The notes beneath the pieces were generated by a model that saw only the letters and a list, made by a program, of their open reading frames with translations, did not search any database and had not been told where the DNA came from. 64,000 nucleotides of DNA, taken from the NCBI GenBank assembly GCA_029964075.1, contig CM057141.1, positions 310,001 to 374,000 on the forward strand, given 5' to 3'. Positions 13,601-22,239 of this stretch are shown one piece after another (within the stretch, counting starts at the first letter, position 1; the number at the start of each line of letters is the position of its first letter). The DNA comes from Patiria pectinifera. Taxonomy: Eukaryota > Echinodermata > Asteroidea > Valvatida > Asterinidae. Both the position numbers and the translations under genes were made by a program.

Positions 13601-16600
13601 ACTTTTTTTCTGAATATTAAATAAAAAAAGGCTACTTAACATAAAGGGTCTTTATTAAAATGTCTCACCTTGATGGCCATCACCGTAGGAGATGGAGCAG
13701 TCATCTTGCAAGATGTCCCCTTTCAAAGCAGCAGAAAACCCCACAGTGACATTGACTGGAGTTCCGCCTGACTCGAAAAGTACATAGGAAGGTGCCTTGA
13801 CCGTGAGATTGGCCGGTGGTGGGGTCGTAAGCTGGGTGGTTGTTGGTGGTTCTGAGGTGGGCGTGGTGGTCGTTGGTGGTTCTGAGGTGGGCGTGGTGGT
13901 TGTGGGTGGTTCTGAGGTGGGTGTGGTGGTTGTGGGTGGTGCTGTTGTGGGTGTGGTGGTCGTTGGTGGTTCTGAGGTGGGCGTGGTGGTTGTGGGTGGG
14001 GCTGTTGTGGGCGTGGTGGTCGTGGGTGGGGCTGTAGTGGGTGTGGCAGTCGTGGGTGGGGCTGTAGTATGCTCATTGTAACCTTCAAATACAATATCAG
14101 GAAATGGGCAACTACAGATTTAATTAACAAAGTAAGCCCAATTTCCTTCAGTGGTTACTCCTCAACCCCTTAGCAAGGTTAGCTGTAATTGACTGGGTTT
14201 AGTAACTCTATGTTGCACAGAGCTGGCCTTGTTTGCATTAGTTTATCTAGGTGTTCAGTCCAGAGGGGCAAGATTCGGCCCAACCTTTTTGGGGAGTTCG
14301 TAATTTAAACATGGTTAAAAGCAGGTGGGTGTTGTTTTTTAGCCTCAATAGTGTATTAGTGACATATTCAGTTTCTTTGCGGGGAAAAATTACACAATGT
14401 TGCCGGCGAAGGGGGGGGGGGGCCAAGTTGCCCCCTCGCCCCCACTGGATAAGCCACTGGCTGTTTGTTTGGGGTTTTTTCTAGCAAATTTGACCAGGTT
14501 TTTTTATTGGGAGAGCAAAATGACTGGCATATAGACTTAACTACATTATTTTTTTAAGAAAGATATACATTGTATTTTGTAATTCAAGTATGAAATTAAA
14601 ATAATACGAGTTCAGCTTTTGCGAATGAACACTCACAGCAGAAATAGTTGATCCTGTAGATGTTGTTTACTGTTGTCAAGTCATTGCCATAGTCGATATA
14701 CATGTCGCATGGTTTGCCGTCAGGACACGTTTCCTGAATGTACTGGAAACGAGAATATATTAATACTCCATGAAGTTAATTGTATACAATATTATTAAGG
14801 GAATGTTACAATACCTCAAACAGTTTAGCCAAAGTCATCTTCAATTGCGAAGGCCCCTTTCAATTGCAAAATCATTGTTATTGTTTGGATAATCCGTTAT
14901 GGGACAGCAGGTACTCGGTACGCACAGCTTGCATGCACAATGGTTTCGCCATTCAAGGGGGCCTCATGTGTGTGTACAGTGACACGTGCCTGGCTTCGTC
15001 TATGTACCGCAACTTCTCTGATGACTGTATGCAGCGCCACGAAATTGTCCAAAGTATGAGAATACATTCAACTTAATTTAAACGCAACAAGAGAGAACGA
15101 AAAGTCGGTTGTATTTTTCAAGTTGTTATAGTTTTTTCGTTGTTCGAAGGTGAAAACCTCCAAAATGAAGAGTTTTAACCATTTCAAAATTATCAATCTA
15201 GTGAAGAGCTGGACAAGATAGATGCCACATTCTTTTCATCCAATCAACATGGAGCTGGAAATACTCTTTGCACAAAAGTTGAAGCAGGTCAATAAAAACA
15301 GCCTGAAACATGTTACAGTCCGAAATTTTTGTCATTTTCCTTCAAATTGTGTTACTTCTCTCTTTAATTTGCTTTCCCACGCGTGTATTCCTCTGAAGCA
15401 CGTCACCTACTGTAAATAATTCTCATCCAATCAAAATTCACAATATTTCACACCCAACATGCACGATAGCTCAGTTCGGACTTCGTCATACACGCGCACG
15501 CACACTTATTATACTGGCGCCCATTGGCTAAACTCGTCACTTTGCACTACTTCCGGTTCCAATGGTGCCAATGATTTTCAATGCCACTCCGTGTGTAGTA
15601 GTGGGCGTGGTCTTTAAGTTGAAATGACGTCACACTTACAAACCATAGACCACGTTACCTGTGAAGTCATACCATTACCAACGGAGGATAGACCGATGGG
15701 CAACCATCTTCTGCATGTTATTTTGCTCAGTTAATGCGTACATTATGTCACCGCTTTTACACCGATCACATTCCAAGAGTTACACATGCAGAGCAGCTAG
15801 GCCTATACAGAATAGAACGGTTTGCTGAAAGTTAACACCGTCACATCCAAATATTGTCAACCAATAATGTAAGCTGGGCTACCCAACCTGTTTGGCTCCC
15901 ATTGATGTGCATTGGTCGCCGGTGTTCCATGTCCGCTCCTGACAGTTTGGGATGTAATGTGTGCCGAGATTCTGCAGGTATACCTCCAAGACATCTGAGA
16001 TGAACAAGTACTCGTTGGCCGTGGGGCATGAGATTGGCTGTAAGTCATCTACACAGGTCTGCTGATCGGTCACTGATAGAGTTTATAGATTAATACGCCA
16101 AAAGGAAGATCGATTTTTATTGCATGATTTGAATCAATTATTTTGTTTTTATTGCATTCACCCTTACATTCCTTTGTCTCTGAGAGACCCATCAACGCGC
16201 GCTTCAGTCTTTGACGCGACGCACAAGACCCGTGACCTCCTAGTCAAGATCCCTAGAGGATGTTTCAGGAGGAAACTAACCAAGTACCAAGTCTTTCGAT
16301 CATTCCAATTTATGCGCTCGTGTGTTCTTGATGCGCCGTGAATTAATGATGGCGCACATTACCATGAGAGTGCTTTAACTGTGATTTTATTTTTTTAATT
16401 TATGAAAGTCACTCAAGTTGTTTGTTTGATGACCAGTTATTCCAGTATACGTCCAATTAGGTTCAGTTTGGGCCACATCGTGATTTGTTGGCAACCGTTC
16501 CCAGTTCATATTCATAAAGATGCTCGTCAAAGAGGCCTAAACATCATTACCACAATACCAGTTTCAACATGTGCTCTCCCTAGAGATCCATTCAATCAGT

Positions 16601-17630
16601 GGCGTAGCCACGGGGGGGCAACAGCCCCCCCTCATGAAACCTTGTCGCCCCCGTCGCCCCCACTGAGATTTTGAGTTTCTAAAAATTATCATTGATCTAC
16701 ATGACGCCCCCATGAAATGTTCCAGCCCCCAGCGCCCCGAAAAACTCCTGGCTACGCCACTGCATTCAATGCAACTTCATTTCCATGCTTCATGAAAAAC
16801 GTACAAACTTTGGCGATCGTGTATAAGTGCGGCCCCGGTTCCTATAAGGGAACAAAATCCACTTTTAAATTATTTGAACTAGTTGGCGACATTAAGAATA
16901 TAAAGGTATGTAACAGATAAAGGGCAGGGTTTTGAATTTTTGAGGGAAATTTGGGGGTAAATGATGATGACAGTGACAAAACGCAACGCGAAAATAAAGA
17001 TGGTGAGCACGTACCGCGCGATGTACCGTGAACGCGCAAGGCGCGCTGAATCGCACGGCACCAACCGTAAACAGCGTAGGGAAATCGTAATTTCTACCCC
17101 AAGAAACTGTTCAAAAATTACCAAAAAAGTGCCATTATGTTGACAGAAGTCTGCTTTAGGTTCAAAATTTCATTTTTTAGCAATAAAAATAACTCTTGAT
17201 TCTAATTTGCTTGGGAAAAAAAGGGGCTCTACACTACACAATCGCCCAAACATTAGAGAAAAGCGGTTAAACCATAAAGCAGTAGGCCTAAATATCAGAT
17301 TAACAGCAAAATAAAAGAAGCAAATAGAGCATGGGGCTGTTTAGCAGAAGTTGGAAAACAGCCGGCAGAAACAACACAGGACAAACAAACAAAGACATTA
17401 CAATGGGTAAGCTGACACGACACAAGAACATATACTGCTAAGGCAATAATAATGATGAAAAGATGGCAAAAGGCATAAGTAACCCAAAAAAATGATAGAT
17501 CGACTAAACCTATCCAACATAAGGCCTAATAACAATGTACACGTCGTCTTGTGAATGCCTTACCTTTGATTTCAACGACCAATATTGCTAAGATAAACAC
17601 AATCCATGCACTTCTTGGAAGTTTCGCCAT
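297..17630 (-). CDS. Polycystin-1-like/REJ-type receptor, 22 exons, C-terminus outside window
   Basis: Gene-level entry; exons are listed separately. The joined reading frame has 1,960 codons and runs off the left edge. Domains in order: signal peptide (1-22), SUEL/galactose-lectin-like Cys-rich domain (~28-121), Thr/Pro mucin linker (~122-190), two PKD-like folds (~195-402), REJ module (~403-950), GAIN/GPS with the CNHLT cleavage motif (L1371/T1372), TM1 (~1399-1420), cytoplasmic PLAT (~1444-1560), TM2-TM3 (~1608-1672), a Ser-rich loop, TM4-TM5 (~1875-1945). Family knowledge: polycystin-1 proteins are 11-pass receptors that pair with TRPP channels; REJ proteins act in sperm-egg signalling and PKD1L2 also carries an SUEL domain. 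The remaining six membrane segments should lie left of position 1. Which paralogue this is (PKD1L2, suREJ or PKD1 type) is inference. Confidence 0.92.
2275..2555 (-). CDS. Polycystin exon 21: PLAT domain, with GC-AG donor
   Basis: Encodes RYRYDVTVVTGMRRGAGTTA through VTEVRIWHDDGGDNPQW, a PLAT/LH2 domain. The frame is kept only if the exon ends CAATG with donor GCAAGT, so that the Trp codon is completed by the first base of exon 22. The only nearby GT, 5 bases further on, would lead into a stop after joining. Confidence 0.92.
3209..3439 (-). CDS. Polycystin exon 20: GPS cleavage site and TM1
   Basis: Starts VGPLSSPEVTQCLCNHLTFF. The HLT tripeptide is the expected autoproteolysis site. After PNKIDF comes a hydrophobic helix (VVVSTVAFILVLYVGVAVW) ending in the stop-transfer residues ARRQDK. 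231 nt, phase 0. Confidence 0.94.
3684..3847 (-). CDS. Polycystin exon 19: first half of GPS motif
   Basis: Ends QCLFWNEEEERWDGAGCK. The C-x-F/Y-W ... W-x-x-x-G-C motif is the first half of a G-protein-coupled receptor proteolysis site. Donor GTGAGG, phase 0. Confidence 0.92.
4392..4742 (-). CDS. Polycystin exon 18: GAIN subdomain B
   Basis: 117 codons containing IVVISFQVTNPNATISVLAL and YTWMIEPHSLQ. Beta-strand-rich sequence with several sequons. The donor GTGAAG is chosen over a later GTGCGC because only it keeps frame with exon 19. Confidence 0.85.
4956..5064 (-). CDS. Polycystin exon 17: GAIN region
   Basis: Encodes MVQFATDPFIWSEGSEDVTS followed by EVVGLQLKTVDRQEIK. The N/D-P-F/Y ... 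V-x-x-x-V-x-x-L-x-L pattern is conserved in GAIN domains of this family. Donor GTGAGT. Confidence 0.87.
5172..5432 (-). CDS. Polycystin exon 16: GAIN region
   Basis: 87 codons starting SKVVAKATLAAISDVQDALI and including TAEP-like LP segments with ILPANYTDAIDTQ at the end. The acceptor CAG just before AGC is preferred because it keeps phase 0. Confidence 0.84.
5812..6078 (-). CDS. Polycystin exon 15: start of GAIN-like region
   Basis: 89 codons from LTAATTLVKMGAFLKEHSVE through a C-E-S-C pair to VVQQEAKEK. Helical, Ser/Asp-rich sequence as in the GAIN subdomain A of polycystins. Phase 0 at both ends. Confidence 0.83.
6434..6559 (-). CDS. Polycystin exon 14: stalk before GAIN
   Basis: 42 codons beginning IRTSTVNTIADMPVESVVSL. 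Acceptor ATGACAG, donor GTAACG, phase 0 at both ends. It encodes amphipathic helix and no catalytic motif. Confidence 0.83.
6647..6825. mobile_element. Foldback element in polycystin intron
   Basis: Imperfect inverted arms of about 47 bp (6647-6694 and 6779-6825) share AATGAAAGGTTTGCG and GAATAATTTTCTCAAC. Between them are two more hairpins: CGGTCAG/CTGACCG (6713-6719 with 6726-6732) and GGTTCT/AGAACC. No coding capacity. The family is not identified. Confidence 0.6.
6803..6942. repeat. Two-copy 70-bp tandem duplication
   Basis: Copy 1 (6803-6872) and copy 2 (6873-6942) start GTTTCCGCAAACCTTTCATT and differ at one base by eye (GATG versus CATG near the end). The first copy begins inside the right arm of the foldback element, so the duplication came after that insertion. 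Confidence 0.9.
7462..7695 (-). CDS. Polycystin exon 13: helical stalk after REJ
   Basis: Starts VRPPETVNLGDEESTSNVLL and contains LQELINQGDFQTAVQIIGAV. The helical L-I-N-x-G-D-x-x-x-A motif is shared with other polycystin-1 proteins. Length is 234 nt, phase 0 at both ends. Confidence 0.87.
7851..7996 (-). CDS. Polycystin exon 12: REJ module, C-terminal part
   Basis: Encodes DPVLYSGAASTTPSVYLPMG and VTIAVEVADIHGASVLFTMT. It reads as a Y-L-x-x-G ... V-x-V-x-D-x-x-G-A beta region typical of late REJ sequence. Confidence 0.86.
8206..8310. repeat. C-tract foldback fragment
   Basis: A long C/A-rich tract (from 8227) is flanked by loosely inverted GGGCACGGGAGGCATG and CATGCCCCTCCTGGGTGC. It resembles the poly-C-cored non-autonomous elements at 16.6, 36.1 and 36.8 kb but has no clear target duplication. 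Confidence 0.4.
8584..8808 (-). CDS. Polycystin exon 11: REJ module, continued
   Basis: Contains FHPDSPPGFADYTFELNAPP and GTCSLDPASGYALQTHFIID followed by C-VDFWDEEG-HLMYTV. The G-x-C-x-x-x-P-x-x-G-x-A-L-x-T-x-F motif is a strong REJ signature. The donor GTGGGT is chosen because it alone keeps frame with exon 12. Confidence 0.88.
9413..9648 (-). CDS. Polycystin exon 10: REJ module, continued
   Basis: Starts SCLQNCEEKLSIGERVVLHV and contains VNFVWDVLTRD and GRYSSYLVIVGG. The C-x-x-N-C and VNFVWDV patterns fit the second REJ sub-domain. Phases fit neighbouring exons. Confidence 0.87.
9807..9996 (-). CDS. Polycystin exon 9: REJ module, continued
   Basis: Encodes VIPCFDDDYRLPSTNYFIEM, then IYRFVLTVSLAGRGNSSASQ and SISVVAQDPPMLSI. 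The Y-x-F-x-L-x-V pattern continues the REJ fold. Confidence 0.87.
10139..10374 (+). mobile_element. tRNA-like foldback/SINE-like element with 12-bp target duplication
   Basis: Perfect 54-bp inverted arms (10140-10193 and 10284-10337) enclose three hairpins: TCTAGTGCAGA/TCTGCACTAGA (10194-10217), a T-arm-like GTGGG-TTCGAGT-CCCAC (10230-10246) with the Pol III B-box GGTTCGAGTCC, and CCCGAGTG/CACTCGGG (10246-10276). A 37-nt tail follows the right arm. The direct repeat GACATATAGTTG flanks it at 10127-10138 and 10375-10386, as expected for LINE-driven insertion. A similar fragment lies near 39,090. Confidence 0.75.
10672..10800 (-). CDS. Polycystin exon 8: REJ core motif
   Basis: Encodes SSLILDGSGSFDPDN and LQYEWFC. 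The L-D-G-S-x-S-x-D-P-D ... L-x-Y-x-W-x-C motif is diagnostic for REJ modules of polycystin-1 and sperm receptor proteins. Acceptor TTTTAG, donor GTAAAT. Confidence 0.92.
11156..11573 (-). CDS. Polycystin exon 7: N-terminal part of REJ module
   Basis: 139 codons beginning DLDSLPCNPSDVHI, with several N-glycosylation sequons and ending with VRVYPSPLTAIIQGGSARSV. The TAII-GG-SARSVG lead into exon 8 is typical of the REJ core that precedes L-D-G-S. Confidence 0.88.
11640..12110. repeat. CAAGTC-rich repeat block with 21-bp tandem array
   Basis: The core at about 11,780-11,945 is a 21-bp unit of the form ACAGTCACAAGTCATCACAAG repeated about seven times with some variants. Flanks contain scattered AAGTC/GACTTG words. 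It resembles the subterminal repeats of the hAT-like element at 39.1-40.2 kb and lies in a polycystin intron. Confidence 0.75.
12237..12484 (-). CDS. Polycystin exon 6: second PKD domain
   Basis: Contains VDYLWDLGGNETVTESPTIK and then SFSEAGMYAASVVASNRISS. The WDLGGN and G-M-Y-x-x-x-V-x-A-x-N motifs are standard for a PKD repeat. The donor is GTAAGT, phase 0. Confidence 0.9.
13016..13201 (-). CDS. Polycystin exon 5: end of first PKD-like domain and linker
   Basis: Encodes ADCFLNASQPVLNLVHIYQ and then CFQFVFNVTSLSTEVQQEIC. The pattern VHIYQAVGCFQFVFNVTS fits the H-x-Y...G-x-Y/F-x-V-x-V-T end of a PKD fold. Both junctions are phase 1. Confidence 0.83.
13669..14082 (-). CDS. Polycystin exon 4: Thr/Pro mucin linker and first PKD-like domain
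   Basis: About 70 residues of 10-residue repeats of the type PPTTTTPTSE or PPTTTTPTTA, coded by 30-bp imperfect repeats, are followed by a beta-rich segment with NVT glycosylation sites and ISYGDGHQ, which resembles the turn in PKD domains. Heavy O-glycosylation of the linker is expected. Repeat number could vary between alleles. Confidence 0.87.
14637..14742 (-). CDS. Polycystin exon 3: C-terminal half of SUEL-like lectin domain
   Basis: Encodes ETCPDGKPCDMYIDYGND, then a Tyr-rich stretch ending INYFCC across the junction. This matches the C-x-G-x-x-C ... Y/FG(D/N) ... Y-x-C end of SUEL domains. The donor is GTGAGT. Confidence 0.85.
15888..16072 (-). CDS. Polycystin exon 2: N-terminal half of SUEL-like lectin domain
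   Basis: Encodes QQTCVDDLQPISCP and further Cys residues in the spacing seen in galactose-binding SUEL lectins. The acceptor reads CTCTATCAG and the donor GTTGGG. The phase matches both neighbours. Confidence 0.85.
16597..16762. mobile_element. hAT-type MITE, 166 bp
   Basis: Ends CAGTGGCGTAGCCACGGGG and CTCCTGGCTACGCCACTG are inverted repeats, and the 8-bp sequence CATTCAAT flanks both sides (16589-16596 and 16763-16770). An 8-bp target duplication with CAGTGG termini fits a hAT superfamily non-autonomous element. The interior is C/G-tract-rich and non-coding. Confidence 0.88.
17564..17630 (-). CDS. Polycystin exon 1: start codon and signal peptide
   Basis: The ATG is complementary to 17628-17630, with G at -3 and +4. 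The 22 residues begin MAKLPRSA and continue into the hydrophobic core WIVFILAILVV. The donor is GTAAGG. One leftover base completes a Val codon with exon 2, which supports this join. Confidence 0.82.
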
Positions 17631-19530
17631 AGCAGCTCGGCGGTCTCGACTACGAAAGTTTGGTTTTCATCCAAAGATTATCGGGCATCTTAAGAGTCCA
17701 ATCGGGTTGCAATAGCACACGGCGTTTTTTAGAACTCAGTTGCGTTGCGCTGTAGTTGCCATGCAGACGTAAAGCGCGCCAATTTCGTGGAAGACGCGTG
17801 TCGATGCGCTTTGCTCTTATCAGAAATTCCGTTATTCAGAAGAAGTAATAACTAGATTGGAATCGCGTTTAATACGCGCATTATGACGTGATAAATAGAT
17901 TGATATTTGCTTGCGCACCAATTCGCTGCCGTATAAGCGGCAATCAAGACTCGGTTACGACGCAATTAACAATATTACAATGGCAACATTTTATTACAAG
18001 AAGTTTCTCAATTCAAAGTTCTGCTGGACTCAATTTCATGCACAGATGATGAAACAAACTACATGTATCCTTTTCGTGCTAGGTTTGAATAAGAACCGAC
18101 CATGCCTTGTTCGCAGGTCAACTAGTAAGTGGAGCTGCTAAACGAAAATCGTGCACGTTGTGGTAAAAGCATGAAATTTGGCGCGTGGGGTCAAAATGGG
18201 CAAGAAACTATTTGCTGATCGGGACCCATCTTGGATCTTGCCCATTTTGGGGGCGGAGCTTGATTTCGTTTTAAAAAGGGGTGCAACCAATAAAAACTCA
18301 ACACTGTACTTAACATCCATTTTCTTTGTTTTTCTATGCTTCCAAAAATAAACTTTAAAAAAACAAGATATTCTAGCATTTTAACACCTGTTATTTTCCA
18401 CCCATTTTGTGGGCGTGGCCTAAATGTGTAAAGTACGCACGTTTTAGCAGTTTGGTTCAAATATGGAAAATATCATGCAGTTTGGTGGTAACATCCTGAA
18501 AATTGGCATGTCCAATTGAAATGGGCTGAAGAAATCATTGGAAGAGGTGGACCCATCTTGTGGATCTTGCCCATCTTGGGGGCGGACTTTGATTTTTGAA
18601 AAAGGGGAGTGAAAAAAATAAAAACTCAGAAAAAAAATGCATTCAACATCCATGGGCAAGATCCACGATGAGCCCCAGTCTTTAAAAAAGTGCACGATTT
18701 TGGCCAAAAATAGACCTAAGCAGCTCCACTAAGTCTGCCTAGTGATAACATAAAGCTAGTGCTTATCAGCTCCATAGAGTGTCCTTTGACATTCCTTCCA
18801 ACCGCCAAGCACCATGCAATGACAGTTATGACATTATTGACTTGATTAAGTGATAAAGTTCAGTGGTAAAGCAAAAAATGGCAACATGCAAGTGACATCA
18901 GTGCGCCACGATAAGCTGTACGTGATACATATGTTAATTCCTGTCAAACGGTGATTTGTTCCCACGCGCATATCGCACGCTCTATTATACATGTATATGA
19001 GTTCGCGTGTGCATTTGGGAAATCCTATTGGTCATCATAAAATCATCAATTGTTAAAAGTTTTTTAATTCTTTTTCTTTTTAAAGAATTGTTAAAATTTT
19101 GATTATTCTTTAGAGCGTAGTTAATCTTTTTCAAAATAAAAACTTTTTTTTTTACTTTTTTTTGTTCTCCTATCCCAAATCCCGTAGACTTTTTACATTT
19201 TAAAAATATTTTCAGCATATCTCTCGAATAAAACATGCAACTATCAAAATTATTTTGTAATAGGTTTGTTAGGTCAAGGAAATATTTGGGGGGAAATGTG
19301 CGACATCATCGTGACGACATCATTTAATGGGATAGTCTGATCGTCATCAAACTTGATGGGTAGCTTGATTACAGTGCAAATATGCAGAATCGGAAATGAC
19401 GTCATAATGACATCATCTGTGGGATGGAACACCGTGAGATTAGTCGCAGGTTAACTGCATGCATTATGAACAAACAGCTTGTATTATTTCCACACAGAGG
19501 AATAAAACTGCAATGTTGGTCTCCTCTGTT
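17631..19530. other. Intergenic: polycystin 5' side and ACIN1 3' side
   Basis: No gene was recognised here. It should hold the polycystin promoter just right of 17,631, the foldback element at 18,128-18,730, and AT-rich sequence with GACGTCAT/ATGACGTC words near 19,300-19,420. No convincing TATA box was chosen. Confidence 0.6.
18128..18730. mobile_element. Non-autonomous element with inverted ends and internal duplication
   Basis: The ends AGTGGAGCTGCT (18128-) and AGCAGCTCCACT (-18730) are inverted repeats, with a second inverted pair GAAAATCGTGCAC / GTGCACGATTTT just inside. The interior carries two diverged direct copies (~18,180-18,330 and ~18,500-18,660) sharing ACCCATCTTG, ATCTTGCCCAT, TTGGGGGCGGA and CAACATCCAT. 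No clean target duplication was found, so superfamily is undecided. Confidence 0.6.
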
Positions 19531-22050
19531 AATACCGATCATGTTCTTTATTTCGAAAGTTCTACTAAAATAAAAACAACTCTGTTAAGCTAAAAAATAC
19601 AAGAACAAGAGCATATTTTATACAATTTTCCAATCATTTAGGACAGCTGACAAAAAGAATTCACTGTAAATTTCACTAGCATAATTTTTGTTGTAAAATA
19701 GTCCAGTACCAAACAGTGCTTCTCATTTACAGCTAACAATATCCTAATCATCCCTTTTTCTCCCCCTAACAACAATCTGATTTACTGAAGAGATTTCCAG
19801 CATTTAATGACAAATTTGACATTCATTCGTCTTTCTTCATGAGCTCAGATGATTCCAACGATTCATTTATTTTAACATCATAAAACTAAACAACAGTCAA
19901 TCGTAATTGTAAACAACATGGGTTGTTGAAACATCATCTCTACTGGCAAGTTGGATTTCTAGTAAATGATGATTTGTTCCAGCAGCAATGAGGAGAAACC
20001 GATGATGAAAGATGTAAATATTAAAGATCTTAATCCCAGAAAATTTGTTCTCTCCCGATGAAATGTCACGCTCTATAAACGTAACTTGCACGTGATAACC
20101 AGTTATCGCACATTCAAAACATTACCTTGTCTATGCATTTACATCCTCTATGAGCAATAGTTTTTCCTTGATTAGAACAGCAATGGACGTCTGTACATAA
20201 TATATACAGCACCAAATCTGTGCAGCTTTTTGAATTTCATCAAGGCAGGAAAAAGGCTAAGCTAACGAACCTACCCCAGCTTCATTTCTAGATGATGATG
20301 ATTAGATAGTCAGTCGGATGATCTGCCTTAAACAGTCAAAACCAAAATCCTTACATACCAAACAAGTCCTTACAAACCAATACAGGAAAAAGAATATACT
20401 TCCAAGCACAGTACGCAATTAAAAATTGAAAAATCTGTACAAAAGAAAAGAATACATTCTAAAAACACGGCAGGACTTGGTGATCCAAAAGTCACACAAA
20501 GAAATCTGTCCCTCAAAAATGCATGATTTTCTTGCATTTTGGGGGAAAAAAAGGAAAGACTGCACATACTAAGAAAAGATGCAAAGCTTTTAATGACAGG
20601 TGGTCATATGCACAACACAGATGAAAGAAAAACGTGTGGGACAAAAGCCGTGCAGGATTAACATGATGGAAGAAAGAATCCAAGACGTGGTAGAACACGT
20701 GCACATTGCTAGTCTAGTAAGCTATTTGCAGCATCAAAGCTATACTGAGCATACTGAGCATGGCATAATGAACATTACTGGATCTACGAGAGCAAGTTCA
20801 TCTTACGCAATCAAAAATTGGAATTCCAAATAAGGGTTTTGTTGCAGCTGAATGCTCAACCTAACAGATTTTTTTTTATAGAATAGCCGTCTGGTTCTGG
20901 AAAATGGTAAATAAATGACTTTTATAATATGGGCAGACTTACAGGGACTAGCAAGGAGGACATGTCTTATCTTATTGCCATGGACGGCAGGATTTGGTGT
21001 TAGTGCCAATTACACTCCAGTTAACTTATTAAAGGCTCCGTGCGCAGACAAGCGAGGGCGCTTATATACCACCTTTGAGAGCCCATGGACAGGACACACA
21101 GCATGCACGTTCACACGTATGGTGCTTAGTAATTTGTTACTCTGAATGAGCACAAAGCCATAGCCTCATTGCGTGAGCGTCAGGTATCGTCGGCAATGCG
21201 TTTGGCTGTCACTCCAAGTGGTCTCCCCCAACTCTCCCTTCCTTACCGTTGAGGGGTACTTGGACAAATAACCCATACACTTGCCAAGAAGATGTTTGGG
21301 TACGAAAATGCTTCCTTCAGCTCAGTTAATCTGAGAAAGTTTCATGTCAATCAAGAAATGCACATAATACTTCAGTGGATATCTTGCCAGCATTACTTGA
21401 AAAGATTTTCAAAATGATACGAAAAAGTACAAAAAAACTACTCTTACCCAAGGTTTTATCTCCAACAACCAAAAAACAAACCAGCCCAACCCTTCATGCT
21501 CAGGACGATATCTCCTTCCAGTTTAGGTGTATCAAGTTAAAGAGCACAAAATCCCAATGGTAACTGAAAGCTTTGTTATTGCTAGAAATGTTACACTGAT
21601 GTTCAGAACCGGACTATGAAAATAAAGAACAATGTTAGCATGAGTATGAGTGGCATACTGTGAGTGTGACGGAAGCAGAAGTACATCCAAGCATTTACAA
21701 TTAGTAGCTTTTTTTGTTTTGTTTTTAGTGCAAAAAAGGAAAAAGCTGCGCATGTTTAAAGAAAGAATATGGCACATTATAAAAAGAAACATTAAAAAAT
21801 TCCCAAATCATATTGCTGATTAATTTCGTACTAAAAATTACAGGATTTAGCAAACCGCGCAGCAACAAAGACACAATTAACATAAACTGCAAAAATAAGA
21901 CATTGTCAAGTAAAATATTGCAAGGCTAGACTGGGAGCACAAACACACAAACAAGACACAACAAAGTGACTTTTGGACCACCAAGCACATACTTACACAC
22001 CACCACCGCTGCTGCAGCAGTTAGATTCCTTACAGCACAGACATCATACC
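19530..22050 (-). other. Probable long ACIN1 3' UTR
   Basis: No reading frame here resembles a gene. On the minus strand an AATAAA lies at 19547-19552 (TTTATT on the plus strand) and another near 19,866. A 3' UTR of up to 2.5 kb is inferred; RNA evidence is needed for the true end. Confidence 0.45.
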
Positions 22051-22239
22051 CTAGCGTCTGCGTCCCCTGCTACGTGAGCGACTGCGACGTCGCCCTCCAC
22101 CACTTCGCTGCTGCTGCTTCTGCTGTTGTTCCTCAGCCATGGCTGCCTGTTCTCTTTCTTTCTCCTCTACCTCCATCTTCTTCCGTCTCTCTTCCCGATC
22201 CTGGATCCGTGCTTTCTTCTCCTGGACTTTCTGTTCAAT
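22051..22239 (-). CDS. ACIN1: ACIN1 exon 16: C-terminal RS tail and stop
   Basis: 62 codons: [20 protein letters not shown], a Gln-rich helix, then [16 protein letters not shown] and a TAG stop complementary to 22051-22053. Confidence 0.95.
   Translation of the reverse strand: MEQKVQEKKARIQDREERRKKMEVEEKEREQAAMAEEQQQKQQQRSGGGRRRSRSRSRGRRR

Noticed and set aside
13797-14081. Plus-strand Val/Gly repeat frame
   Set aside because: Antisense of the Thr/Pro-coding minisatellite in polycystin exon 4.
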